Shown here: positions 23,743-36,070 of the stretch, piece after piece
Position numbering within the stretch: position 1 is the first letter of the stretch
Layout: every line of letters starts with the position of its first letter
Assembly: GCF_954871325.1 (NCBI RefSeq)
Contig: NC_088775.1
Location: forward strand, 57,017,561 to 57,081,560
Length of the DNA: 64,000 bases
From: Gordionus sp. m RMFG-2023
Lineage: Eukaryota; Nematomorpha; Gordioida; Chordodea; Parachordodidae
Reading direction: 5' to 3'
The notes under the pieces: model-generated
Databases searched by the model: none
Seen by the model: only the letters and a program-made list of their open reading frames with translations
What the model was told of the DNA's origin: nothing
Translations under genes and position numbers: made by a program

Positions 23743-24485
23743 CTGTAAAAAATAGATATATAAAAAATCATTTAAAAAATTACATTAAAAAAATTATATA
23801 TTTTAAAAAATATATAAAAAGATCAGCTATCAAAAGATGTATCAGAAAAAAAGTACGAAAAAAAAATAAATATTTTTAAAATCATTTAATAAAAATATAT
23901 TAACAAATATATATGCTAGCGTCAATGTATTATTTTCGGCAATGTGTACATAGCCTGTGTCACAGTTCGGTAATTTAGATATTGGGAGATAAGAACCTAA
24001 ATATAAAATAGAAATAAAATTATATAAAATTATAGTTTTGAATCCTTTATTAAATACTAATACCAAAAATTAATTAAAAATTATATAAGTAATATAAAGA
24101 GAAAACATAACCAAAAAAAAATAAAAAATAAAAAGTAAAAGTATAAAATACTAAAAATTATATGCGAAGTGAAAGTAAAAAAAAAATTAAAAAAAGTGGA
24201 AGTCCTTTAAATTATAAAAATTGTGTGTCTTGTATAAAATTAACATCACCCGATTATATCATAAAATTTCGTCTCATTATAATGAACTTTACATCATTAT
24301 TCAAAATATTATATAAAACAAAACCAAATAACTTTAAAACCATCATAATATAATACTCGTCTTATTAACAATATACATATTCAAATTCAATTTTATATAA
24401 AAAAAGATTATTTTTCGTAAATATTCAAATTTATAAGCAAATCGAAATAATGCAATCACAAAGCCTGATTTTCAGCAATGTGTTA
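23743..24485. other. Noncoding stretch
   Basis: No gene is seen. Near 23915-23965 lies a copy of the dispersed repeat (tattattttcggcaatgtgt). Confidence 0.4.
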
Positions 24486-24528
24486 TCGTGATAGGCAGGG
24501 TGAATTTGTTATTTCGGCAATGTACACT
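24486..24528. repeat. Dispersed repeat copy, ttatttcggcaatgt family
   Basis: gataggcagggtgaatttgt followed by tatttcggcaatgtac matches, in reverse, 35372-35420. Other partial copies are near 10394 and 23934. Confidence 0.6.
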
Positions 24529-26204
24529 AGAGGTCTGCATTGGACGGGCTGGACCATAAGCCCACCCACCCAATTTTTAAAAAAAATTAAACCTGCCCAC
24601 CCATAGTTTTCAAAAAAATATACCCGCCCTCCCGCCCATTAGTCTAAATTTTTTACTCGCCCACCTATTATTTAGAAAATTTTTTTAACCCAAGCCTGCT
24701 ATTATAAAATTTAATTATGGCAATTCTTTCAAATTTTTTAAGCATCTAATAAAAAAAATTTCAGCACTACACATCTACAAAAAGTTTTTAGAAAATTACT
24801 ATATTAAGCATAAAAAAATATTCAATTTAAATTATGGATAATTTATTTGATCAAATAAAATATTTATGAAAATAATATAAATACCTTATCGAAAATATTC
24901 TAAACCTCAAATTCGATGAAATAGCATAAACACAAGCCTCTTTACCCATTAAGATGGTAGGTCTTGGTTTCAGATCTCCTTCTGATCTCGCCTTAACAGC
25001 CTTCATATCCAGTTGTCTTTTAACTAAAAATATAGTAAATTCTAATTCTTTAGAACCCGACTCGTCTTATAATGACGCAATCATCGAATGGAAATTATTG
25101 CTGATCACCCTCTTCCTGAATCGAATAAGCAGAAGGACTGGGATAGGCCTATTATTGCATTCTGCGTTGAATCACTCCTTTCCAGAATGCAATTATCTGA
25201 CCGTCCATTATTCTCCTCACTGCTTAATGGTTCAGGCTATGAGTTTCTTGAAGCTATTCCGTCTGTTAATTTGAAATTACAACTGAACTAAAACGAGCTC
25301 GCTCGCGATAGGCATAGGTTAAATTGTCTAATTACCCAACCCCACACATGTTTAGGTTGCAGTTCTGCCGTTTTGGGTAATGGTAGACATATTCTTCACT
25401 GTCGCTCGTGTATAGGTCGTATCGTTAGACATAATCAATGTAATTCAATCATCCTTAGAGCTCTGCTGCTCAAATTCCCTCTACTCTTGAACCTTCCGGT
25501 TTTTCCAGATTTGATAGGAAACGGCCTGACGGGATTTCTCAAATTCCTTAGAAGCGCAGTAAATTCTTGGTCTGGGACTGCTCATGTATTGATCCACTTG
25601 AACCATCAAACCAAACATTTAATATTCTTGAGAAAAAGGAGTCACTTAAAATAGCTGAATATTCTGAAATTTCTCAAGAATACATTTTCATTCCCACATC
25701 CACAACCCTTACAACTTTTGGGAAATGTGCCCTATCCTTTTTCAAGGAACTTGGCTCTCAGATTCGTCAACTAACCGGTGAACCCCACGAAGGCTTCTTT
25801 TTAAGACAAAGACTCGCCATAGCGATACACAAGGCAAATTATATTAGCTTCATAGGCAGTCTCATTCCACAAGATGATTTGTTTTAACCTCAATACTTTT
25901 TACTGCCCCCCCCTCCTCTCTTTCTATTTTTTTCTCCTTATTACTAATATATATTATTGTATATTCTCAAAATATTATATTTATTACAAAATTAAAATAT
26001 AAAATTGATATTATTTGTAATTAATATGTAAAAATAATAATTAATCGACATTTTCTGGATTCAAACACGTTCTTCTTTGTTCAAAAAACCTTCCAGCAAT
26101 GCTAAATCCTCGTTCAGAAAAGCACTAGTCAGGAATTGCCAATATTTTTCTTGCTAATCTTGATTTTAGCAAATCGCTTTCTTGCCGTTTCCACCAAAGT
26201 AGTT
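24529..26204 (-). mobile_element. hAT element remnant split by a LINE copy
   Basis: A left end, tagaggtctgcattggacgg, is followed by degenerate gcccgccc/cccaccc blocks. At 26045-26204 the minus strand reads SDLLKSRLARKILAIP and then SERGFSIAGRFFEQRR, a hAT dimerisation domain. Between them lies a LINE fragment (24885-25960). The opposite end was not located, so the element is incomplete. A gcccgcccatt block recurs near 26340. Confidence 0.55.
24885..25960 (+). pseudogene. LINE-like retroelement, copy 2, 5'-truncated
   Basis: The sequence starts abruptly at LIENILNLKFDEIA, then gives TQASLPIKM, RSPSDLALTAFISSCLLTKN, QKDWDRPIIAFCVESLLSRM, LFSSLLNGSGYEFLEAIPSV, the Cys/His segment CLGCSAVLGNGRHILHCRSC then GRIVRHNQCN, and the C-terminal EGFFLRQRLAIAIHKANYIS. 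It lines up with the C-terminal 40% of copy 1 at about three in four residues. 5' truncation is the usual result of target-primed reverse transcription. A few frame changes are present. A pyrimidine-rich tail follows at 25895-25940. No clear target duplication. Confidence 0.8.
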
Positions 26205-27035
26205 TTAAATATACAAAATAGTTTATTTATTTTAAGAAAAAAGTTTTTATGATACAAAAGGACATTTTAATTTTTAATATCCAAAAGGAATAATTTTTTA
26301 TTAATATTTACTTAAATGAATTTAAATTTTTTTAACTCGCCCGCCCATTGTTTAAATTTCTTAACCCTTAACCCACTCTCCTATAGTTTAAAATTTTTTT
26401 TAACTTTTGATCGCTAAATTTTTTTTATTTTTTTTTGTTATATTTTTTGTATTATATGATTTTTTTAATATATTTTTTTGAGATAATATACTTTATGTTA
26501 AATTATTTTTTAAATATATTTTTTTGAGATAATCTATTTTAATTTGTTATATTATTTTTTTTATATATTTTTTGATTGATATTTTTTAACGGATTTTTTC
26601 AAATTTGTTCTCAATGTTAAGACAGACAATAATTATTTTTTCCTCAATTAAATTTAAATATCACATTCGAATATGGCAAGAAGATCTTTCATGGAAATAG
26701 AGATACGTAAAATACATTTCGAAAAAATTCGAAAGTAGCGTAAAAAGTAGCTAATAGCGCGTTACTTTTAAAGTAGTTTACAACAACATTGAATAAATGG
26801 TGTCCTTAGACCTGGATTTTGCATAAACTGCAGATGTGGGTAACTATATTTAGATGAAGACCAATTGAGATCCGTAGTTCTTCTGGGGATAGATAAGTGC
26901 CCATATCCTTAGTTATTTATAATCTTATTTTATAATATAGGTAATATGAGAATCTCATTTATACTCTTTATTATCATAAATCAATAAATATATCACGGGC
27001 AATCGCTTTTAAAAATGTGAAAAATTCTTAAATAC
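26205..27035. other. Noncoding stretch with shared AT repeat
   Basis: At 26400-26580, aacttttgatcgctaaattt plus T-rich units (tatatttttttgagataat) match, in reverse, 35040-35240. Around 26700-26770, gttacttttaaagtagttta resembles the GTTACTTTA ends of the hAT at 34889. No gene is seen. Confidence 0.45.
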
Positions 27036-27545
27036 CATAATTTTAAACATAATAATGAACTCGTTTTTTAATATCTTCATATTTCTTTGAGAGGTACGGT
27101 GTTTTCCTCATTACAATCTGAAGGTATAGGGCCTTATGCATGTGCATATCCTTATAACCCCCTCTAAATATTTCTAAAATGTCAGATAAGACATTGGCAT
27201 AGGGATTTAATTTTATAATGCCATCTTAACTTAATTTGTTGTTCGGATGACACCATATAACGTATAATTTATTTGTTACACAATTGTATATTATAGAGTG
27301 AAGCTGCAACATTATTTAGTTGCCTATAATTTATAACAAAAATTATATGGATTACGTCTTCCTTTCAATAGGGAATAGCTCAGAGGAAACATTCATTTCT
27401 TTATATTTCTGGCAAAGTTCTAAATGCATTTCTAAGATTATCTTCTCTGGGACATATACAAGGGCCCATAAACATTTGCTATACGATCAGAGGTCATCAT
27501 TAGACTCAGAGACTTCTTTTACCCACAAATCATTTATTTTTATAT
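27036..27545 (-). pseudogene. Unidentified possible coding sequence
   Basis: Two protein-like stretches are open on the minus strand. The first reads KIILEMHLELCQKYKEMNVS then SELFPIERK (27455-27355). The second reads DILEIFRGGYKDMHMHKALY then LQIVMRKTPYLSKKYEDI (27190-27070), ending in a stop. A gap of 32 bases with GT...ATAG borders (27350-27319) would join frames near the first stretch, as a tiny intron. The composition is less biased than the surrounding DNA, but I do not recognise the protein. It could be a host gene piece or an old transposase. Confidence 0.25.
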
Positions 27546-28883
27546 TTATGCTCTACTTTAGATGGAAATAGCATTTATTGGTACCTGTTCAAAATCCACA
27601 AATATTTTCCTCTGAAGTGGGGCTTGTGATTTGTTTTAGCACTTAAAATTTGAATTATATCTAATAAAATATATGATTATGCTTATCATCCTTTAGTATC
27701 ACTCATTCGCTATATTATCAACACATCTTGCCATCACGGCCGTCGAAACTTCGAATTTTATATTTTGTCACTTACACTCTAGATAACTTTAGCATTATTG
27801 AAACATTACTTTTCCCAAAAACTTTAGTGAAAGATTGCATACCCATTCACGGATTTAATGATAATTTTTTTAAATTAACATTTAATAGATTTCAATCATA
27901 TTTTTTTAATTTTTATCATATGGTTTTTTTTTATATTGCTATTTTAAATAATTATACTTTTTTATTTAATTTTTAGAAAATTTTTTTGAAAAAAAGATAA
28001 ATAATAAAAAAAGATTATTGTTTTATTTTTCTTTACAAGTCTAAGTTAGACTTATATTATTTATTTATATGTGCTTAATGCCCCCAAAATTAGGTATGAA
28101 TTAAGGCTTTTTAGTTACATGTCTGCATAATCAATCAGGTTCTTCTAACTGGATCATCATTAAAATTAAGAAATCCATTTGAATCGATTGATTCCTGATT
28201 CAAGAAAATGTTTGATGTGGCTAGAGTTTAGAATAATATAATTCAATAAATATATAAAAATGATTTTCATAATCTCACCAAATAGATGTACAGGCTAAAG
28301 TTTGTGCTGCTTACTATGATTTACATTATTTAAATATATGGGTTATGTTAAAAGAATCGTTATATAATTCTTTTGAAATGGGTGTGGTCTCTTCGCCATA
28401 TCTTTTTCTTTCTAAAAATGCAAACAAAAAAATTTTTGAAATTATTTTGTAAAATTTATAAGCTTTTAAAATTTGAATTTAATATATCATACCCACTGAT
28501 TTCAGATTTATCCTAAATGAATAAAAATTAATATATATTATTTAACTTCTCTATGTTCCTTTACAATACGGCAAAATAATTTTTTAATTATTTAGTGCTA
28601 ATTTTCCAATTAAAAAATAGCCGATTCTCATTTATCCTATTAAATTATATTAATATATAAATGGGACTTGAAATATATCGCATTTATCCAATATTTTGAA
28701 ATTAAGGGATTTGCATTTAAAAATATATTTGAACTATATCATTATAGATATTATTAAAATAACAGATTTGTTTTCGCAAAGTTTTTTACATATAAGCGAT
28801 ATTCAATTATAACAACCCAAACGAATGAACATGTGAATATTTAAAAAAAATTAAATTATTATGCATTCATATTATGTTGTAGC
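27546..28883. other. Noncoding stretch
   Basis: A plus-strand frame at 27728-27976 is open, but its product is rich in Phe, Ile and Asn, with no motif. No other feature is seen in this AT-rich DNA. Confidence 0.35.
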
Positions 28884-28884
28884 C

Positions 28885-29480
28885 AGGGTTGGCAAAGCCA
28901 TCAATGGACCGATCAAATTCAGTAAGTTGACCGGTTAATTGACGGGAAGAGTACTTGACCTGGTCAAATACTCTAGAAATCTGAAAAAAATTAAAAATAT
29001 GTTTGAAAAAAGAAAAAACGATATAAGTACATGGGATCACAATGCTGCATATTTATTGGATCCACAATATCAAGGGAGGCATCTTTCTAGTAGTGAATTT
29101 AATAAAATGTGTGATATAATAAAAGAATTTGGCATTTCACACTGGGGGGGGGGGTGATGATCTAAATATTTTACATAAATTTTAGAAGTAAAAGAGACAT
29201 GTTTAATAACAAATTATGTGTAATAACTTCCATGTGAAACAATCAGAGTCCAACCTCAAGTGAATAAAAATTGCCCACCATGCACATTAAGAGAAGTGGA
29301 ATTTTACTTACAATAGGAAGAAATTGGCCGCTTTGGGTTAATATTTTATAAAAACAGAAATCGACTGAAGATCTCGGCAATAGGAAAATTGATTAAAAAT
29401 ATTAAATAAAATGATAATATTGAATATGAATCAGAACAAGATTCTACCACGGAGATCGAAAGTTAATGAATTTAGAAATA
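28885..29480 (+). pseudogene. hAT transposase C-terminal fragment
   Basis: The left end, cagggttggcaaagcc (28886), resembles a hAT tip. It is followed by repeated tgacc(g/t)gtcaa motifs that also occur, inverted, at 29545-29590. A short frame gives WDHNAAYLLDPQYQGRHLSS, a phrase found before the dimerisation domain of DUF659-type hAT transposases. Further along WNNQSPTSSE can be read. The middle and N-terminal parts are missing. An 11-base G run interrupts at 29144-29154. Confidence 0.55.
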
Positions 29481-29599
29481 CTGTAAAATTAATATTATAG
29501 ATTCATAAAATAAAGTTAATATTGTCTTGAAATTTTTTTATTTAATTTGACCATATTTGACTGTTTTTGACCACATTTGACCGGTCAAATACACAAACG

Positions 29600-30695
29600 T
29601 TGTAGCATTTTGGAAATAGGGACGTTGACTTCTTAAGGGTGGGGGCGTGTTGTGGTTATTACAATTAAAATATAAGATGAACCTGTCCTTTTTGTAAAAT
29701 GTATTTTGTTTATATTGAATTAATTATTGATAAAAAAAACAAAAGAGATAATTTTATTTTTCATGAAAGAATTTTATATGGGAAAATTGTATTCATTGTA
29801 TTATTATATTAATCGCTATTTAAAATTGACTTATTAGTTTTAAAATAAAAAAGATATATAGCTCGAAATGATTTAGATTCGAAATTAAGTGTATCACCAT
29901 TATAGGCGATACACTTGTATACTTTATTAAAACCAAATTTTGCTACAAGATTTCATAACATCAAAAGTTATAACATTTTTTATGTTAAATTTGAAAATCA
30001 TTTTTAAATTGCCTATTTATTGAAGTTCTTCATTTAAAAAAAAAAATGCATTTGCATTTAAATGAAAGTCAAATTAAAAGACCTTAGATGATTAACACAA
30101 TATCTGGAAATAATTGGTATTTAAAGCAAATGGTATATTGAAAATACAAATAATAATATTTGGTAATCCAAATGTATGAAGTATGTCTCATATGCTTATA
30201 TCTACAAATATAACCAAAGTCAGAAAGTTCAAAATTAATGGACCTACATCCTCTAGATGCCCAGTGTCTAGGTTACCAAGCATAACACCAATAAATCCTC
30301 CTCCATTCAGTTCTATTATATTTAGTAAGCCTATCTTCCCTCACTGTTGCTACTGTGATACACCACAAACACCTAAATAACAATCATGGGCCAATAAATT
30401 TTTATTACTACTCAATATTCTAAATATTTTCCGTACATCGGAGAGCACGTAATTCTTTCGCGGAATCTTTCAATCCTTTTGATTGTAAACAATCAGGAAA
30501 ACCTTTCAAATTAAAAATATCTACTAAGTTTTACCAATTTCACCCTTAAAATATCAACAAAAATATCTTATTATCCAAATTCATTAACATAATATCTTTC
30601 TTCAATCCTGATATACCAGCTTCCATACACCGTGCTGACTAACTTATATCACTCCTATCGCCCGTAGGGCCATAATAGTTTCAAATATTTTAAAA
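29600..30695. other. Noncoding stretch
   Basis: No gene is recognised. A plus-strand frame at 30183-30380 has no motif and ends in low-complexity sequence. Confidence 0.35.
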
Positions 30696-30699
30696 TCAG

Positions 30700-32610
30700 C
30701 CCTACGCTCTATGACTTCTGAAGACTCCTTAACCTCGAACATCGAGTCCACTCTTAAAGCACTGTTACAAAACACCCTCAGTTGACCCTGAGTTTGTTCA
30801 TAAAAAAATTATATTGTCTCCGAAAAACATCGAGGAGACAATCAGAGCGGTTAGATCTGTTAAAAAGGACTCTTCCGCAGGCCTAGATGGTATTTATGCC
30901 ATCTTTATACAAAATATCCTATAACTAAACAATTCATTAGCACTTTTTAACTAACTTTAGCCGTTTATTAAATATAATTCTCAATTGGCCTCTTCTAGCA
31001 CCCATCATTCCTATTCTCATTAGTGCGTGTCTAATAGCTCTAAAAAAGGAAGGAAGATCCTATAAATCGCAGTTAGTTCTTTCTTCGGAAGAGCCGTTTT
31101 AAAAATTATTGCTTCAAGTATGAAGGAATCTCTCTCCTCATTCGCGTCATCACTTAAATTAGAGTTTGGCATACCGGGTGGCGCAAAAATTTCAGCTCAT
31201 CTCACTTGGATACGTAGTTTTAAAACTGATTTCAATAATGTTTATATAAAACGACAACATTTTGTCCCATTGTTCTGTAAAAAATATTTAGAATATACAT
31301 CATACATTTATAACAGCTATTCAAACCCAACTATTTTAAAATACGATAATAATATAATCAAATCTCGTACAACAGAGAGATCCCTTAGGACTTGCCATCC
31401 TTTGCATTTATATCACAAAATAATCCAGGAAATTCAATCTCTAACTTCAACCTCACCTAAAATTTCTTGATGATTGCATCGTTGCTGGCAAACTTTCCAT
31501 AATCTTGTCTACCCCACCCATAAGCGAGAAACTTTAACATATTACAAAACTTAGACTCAATCATCCTGCCTGAGATATGTATCCTAAATCATTCATCCAT
31601 TCCACTAGACACCATCTATCATGTCATCCATCAGAAAGGTTGAAATGACACATCTCAGAGTACCTTTGGGAGAAAAAAAGGTATCGTATCTTTTTTAAAC
31701 AAATCCCTGATCAATTTGTCTAAATTAAGTTTATTAATTTTATCTTCCTGCACATAAATCCATTTTTATAATTAACTATTTTCCAAAATATATTGAACAT
31801 TAAATTTTCATACTCACCCTTCTTCAGGCGACACTCCCTAGCAAGTCAGGTGGTATCGGTATCCGATCTCCGCTAAAACTTTCTCTTTAAGCCTTTATTT
31901 CCCGTCTAACTGCTCAAGTTACCATCAAAAATGCATCCACTTTTATGGATCCTAGCCTTTCTTAGGCTCTTACCTTTTGAGACATCAACAGTTTATCCCC
32001 ATCCATTTTCTGCCATTCAGACTCTATAATTCAATAGAATAGCAAGAACTCCTTTGCTTTTATTTTTATTTTTCCTGAAGGTTCCATTGATATTCATTCA
32101 GCTGAATACCTCATTTCAAACAAGCGCTTTGAGGAAAACCCATAACATAATATTAAATGCTAACTCTGTCTATGAATGATTGAAAGCCATTCCCAGTTCC
32201 AATCCGGCGTACTCATGATTGATTAACATTAACAACTACGCATAATCCTAGCTCTTCGTCCTGCGTAATGATTTTATACCCTTTATTTGCTTCGATTGTG
32301 GCCAGCCCATCGAATAGAATACATACTATCCCTTGCAATGCAAGTTCTCCCAAGGACGTCAACCCGCCATAAATTCATTAACAATATACTCCTAGGCGCC
32401 CTCAAAAAATGTTAATATCCCATCCTCTCAACCAGTGAGCCTTTTAAATAAAAGGCACCATACCAGATGGTATATCGCTCAACCCCTGGATAAAATGTCT
32501 TCCCCTGACCAGACACTTGTAATGATTTTATAGCCATTCATTTTCTGCCATCGAAAAGGCAGAAGTCCTTAAAAAATAAATACGTTGATCTCACAAACAC
32601 AGTCTTATAC
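30700..32610 (+). pseudogene. LINE-like retroelement, copy 3, strongly decayed
   Basis: Pieces matching copies 1 and 2 occur in order: ETIRAVRSVKKDSSAGLDGI (30.86 kb); LSSFASSLKLEFGIPGGAKI (31.13 kb, the RT phrase before motif A); LPSKSGGIGIRSPLKL (31.84 kb); ICFDCGQPIE (32.28 kb, the Cys/His segment); and SAIEKAEVLKK (32.55 kb). Reading frames are short and interrupted many times, so this is the oldest of the three copies. Its 3' end meets the hAT transposase at about 32.6 kb. Confidence 0.6.
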
Positions 32611-32639
32611 CAAATAATCTATGATCAGAAGTAAAGCCC

Positions 32640-34889
32640 CAATTTTATCAAAACCATAATTGAGCAGTTGAAATGGATACCATTTGTTAGCACAATTTTT
32701 GTGAATTTCAATTAAAGATTAATAGAAGGGATAGCTTCCAAGAATTTGTGCCCTGAGCTATTTAACTTACCAAAAAAGAAGGCGAATGAGGGGATGCATG
32801 CTTGATAGTAGAGTTTTAAGGCACTGGCAGGGGATGTTCCATTCCATTTGTTGACAAGTGGCAGGTAAGATTATTTTTGCTAATGAAATGTGTGTTTTTG
32901 ATTTAGCCTTTTACAAGCTAGGCAAGCTGAAACCCTCTCAAGTGTGTCTGGGTGTAGCCAGTGTACAGTCATCCCTAAATAAGAACTTTTTAAAAGGCAA
33001 TATTATCAATCTGCAAGAATATTTTATATACCGATGATAAGCTGACCAAGAATCCACAGTTGTACAAACAATTTCTGGAATACGCAATAAATCCACTAAT
33101 TTTTTTGTCATGGTTTCACCAGCTTTGTTAATTTTTGATACAAGGGTAGGCCTTGATATAAATTTTTGGATGGCTGCAATTTTTTGATAATATTAATAAA
33201 TGCAGGGCTTTCTACAATTGAAAATGGTTGTAATTCTTCAATTACAAAATTAAAAACTAATTCATCAACAGTTGATTGAGTTATATTGATCTTTGATGTA
33301 GATGGATTCTGAATATCATTGATTGTGAGTTGATTGGTTTCAATTTTTTTTCTTTTATTACTATTTAAGTTTTCATTTATTTCTTTCAAACATGAGGAAT
33401 GTAAAGAGTATATTTTAAACAAAATATAATTATTTATTACTGAATTTTTTATTAAAAATAACTAAGCTTTTTTAATAATTGAAGATTAAAAATTTAACTG
33501 CATTTTGAATCCCTCACTAAAAAATAAGAAATTGAATTAAAAATTGATATTCTGATGGCCAAACGTTTTTCAATTTCTTATTTTTTTCATAATTCAGAAT
33601 TATCATTTAAAAAGGAATCAGGAAAAATATCTAGGTTCTGTTCTCTAAAACAATATTGCTTCAGTTTAATTATATATTTAAAAATACACAAAGTTTTTAA
33701 ATTCATATTAACTATTTGAAGTTATACCAATAGCAATACTAAAACAAGAAATAGAAGATTATGTTTAAACCCAATACTATATTGAACCAATACCAATATT
33801 TTATTAATCTTGAGTTTTTAATGTAGATTTCCAGCACTATATACTATAGTATAATTTAATTGCTTATATTTTAATTTCATAATTAAGCTTTTCAAATATT
33901 ATGAGAGAAATTTTTTTAATTAACATATGTTTAAAATAATAATATATTAAAATCACTATCTTATTCTTTAAATTTATTAACAATTTGATATTAAACAAAT
34001 AGCAAGACTAAAACAAGAAATAGAAGATATTGTTTAAACCCAATATATTAGATATTTTGTTAATCTTAAGTTTTTAATGTTGGTTCCCAGCCCTATATAC
34101 TATAGTATAATTCAATTGTTTTATATCTAAAATTCATGATTAAGCTTTTTAAAATATTATGAAAGTATACTTATTTTAATGGTTATTTTATAATACACAT
34201 ATGTTTAAAATAATAGTATATTATATTAATATCATTATTAAAATCTAAAAATAATAATATATTATTTCATCTTTTTATCTTCATATGTTTTTTTAAATTG
34301 GAACTGTAAGACATCGAGGTTGATATATTTGTGTTAGGACATAATCTACATTTACAAAGTGTCGATTTTGTACCCTTAATTTTCTTTATTGGAATAAAAT
34401 ATGTCTCAAATTGAGGCAATGGAAGGGTTAAATTTTCTTCATCAGATGAATCAACTATTATAGAGTTTGGCATATATTCGTAAAATAAATTATAAATTAT
34501 AATATAGAATAATAATATTAATATATACTTTGAATTTTGATTGAATATTAGTTAGATTAAAATTTGATTGAAAATAACGAGCGAAAATTTAAATAAGAAT
34601 GAAAGGAATGGTGGTTGATATGAATTAAAAACTCGGTTTATTATTTATATTAAAAATTAATAAAAGTAATTTTATAGCACAATAAAATATGTTTTTTTTA
34701 TTAATAATTTTTTAAGAAAAAATTTAAAGTAACGAGTAACATTTTGCGTTACCGGTACCCAAAAAAAAGAAACGCGTTACCGTTACTCGTTACTTCTAGA
34801 AAAAGGTAACGTATGACGTTCCTTTTCTTAAAAAAAAGGTAACAACGTTAGAAACGTCGTTACTTCTTTGACGTTACTTTACAGCACTA
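32640..34889 (-). mobile_element. hAT element remnant with BED-type transposase
   Basis: The right end reads, in reverse, TAGTGCTGTAAAGTAACG followed by repeated GTAACG/CGTTAC motifs to about 34730, a common hAT end. On the minus strand the transposase follows: a BED finger CKCRLCPNTN...SSNLKKHMK (34473-34267); DELVFNFVIEELQPFSIVES then PAFINIIKKLQP (33300-33160); and IPEIVCTTVDSWSAYHRYI (about 33080-33020). The C-terminal third and the left end are not recognisable. Frames are interrupted. AT-rich repeated DNA (33.66-34.26 kb) with duplicated phrases such as tagaagattatgtttaaacc separates the exons or fragments. Confidence 0.7.
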
Positions 34890-35362
34890 TTAATGTAATA
34901 TTATAATATTTTTTCTCTAAAAAAAGCAATAAATCAATCAAATATCTCATTAATCATTTTCTTTGTTATTTTTATTTTCAATATTACTTTTAAGCCTTTC
35001 GTATTACCAAGCCTTTCGACTTATAGACCTACCCAAAAAAATTAGCGATCAAAAGATATATCAAAAAAAATAATATATATTTTAAAAAAAATATCAATCA
35101 AAAAAATATATTTAAAAAAATTTATTAAAGAAATCATATAACACAAAAAATAAAAAAAAATTAGCGATCAAAATATATATTAAAAAAAAATATCAATCAA
35201 AAAATATATTGTAACAAATTAAAATATATTTAATAAAATAAATTTATAATAATAAATTAATATTAAATAATAATAAATTGATCTCAAATAAATAATAAAT
35301 TTATTAATTTGTAAAATAGAATACATTGCCTGATTTAACCCGACAATGTGAACATAACCTGA
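34890..35362. other. Noncoding stretch with repeated AT block
   Basis: aaattagcgatcaaaagata then tatcaaaaaaaataat occurs twice (35040 and 35158), and in reverse at 26400-26580. No gene is seen. Confidence 0.45.
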
Positions 35363-35394
35363 TTATTTCGGCAATGTATACTTTGCCGAAATAA
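35363..35394. repeat. Perfect 12-bp palindrome in a dispersed repeat
   Basis: ttatttcggcaa (35363-35374) and ttgccgaaataa (35383-35394) are exact inverted repeats around an 8-base loop. The right arm plus ccctgcctaccactacc matches 24486-24528 in reverse. Confidence 0.75.
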
Positions 35395-35755
35395 CAAAAT
35401 TACCCTGCCTACCACTACCTCACATTACCGAAAATATTTGCCGCTAACATATATATAACCATTTTAATACATTGGGAATATAATCTAAAAAGTGTTTGAA
35501 ATAATGCAACGCATCCATAGCATTTTTTGGGACTGTATCAACCATAGTTAATCTTTTAATCATAGTTATTCAGCTAATAAGGCATCATAAGATATTTTAA
35601 CATCTTCATGATAAAAATCTAACAAATATTTATTTTTTTCTCTATCACCATCTGAAAAAGGTTGGAAAAGCTTTTGTGAAAGTAATATATGCGGATTTGT
35701 AAGTGCTGCATGATGAATTAAAAACAATTCATTTATTTGGGTTATAAATGGTTGC
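35395..35755. other. Noncoding stretch
   Basis: Besides the rest of the dispersed repeat to about 35455, nothing is recognised. Confidence 0.35.
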
Positions 35756-36070
35756 GAAAAATAATTCCCCGGAAAAAAATTCCCCAGGAAAATAATTCCC
35801 CGGAAAAAAATCCCCTAGAAAATATTTCCCCAAAAAAAAATCCCAGGAAAAAATATCCCCTTGAAGATAATTCCCCGGAAAATAATCCTTGGAAAATAAT
35901 TACCCGGAAAAATATTCCCCTTGTAAAAAATTCCCCGGAGAAAAATTCCCATAGAAAATAATTCCCCGGAAAATATTTCCCTGGAAATATTCCCCATTTT
36001 TTAGATTTTAAATTAAATTTGGGGGAAAATTAATCCACGGAAAAAAAACCGGAGAAAATTCCCCGAATAA
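35756..36070. repeat. Minisatellite of ccccggaaaataatt-like units
   Basis: About 15-18 imperfect units of 15-18 bases on the pattern ttccccggaaaa(a/t)aa. A frame open across it (35737-35961) is an artefact of the repeat (Lys/Asn/Pro/Glu-rich). The same unit, reverse-complemented, forms an array at 53575-53835. Confidence 0.8.

Noticed and set aside
27728-27976. 82-codon frame as a gene
   Set aside because: Phe/Asn/Tyr-rich translation of AT-rich DNA with no motif, start context or homologous phrase.
35737-35961. 74-codon frame rich in Lys, Asn and Pro
   Set aside because: It is the ccccggaa minisatellite read in one frame.
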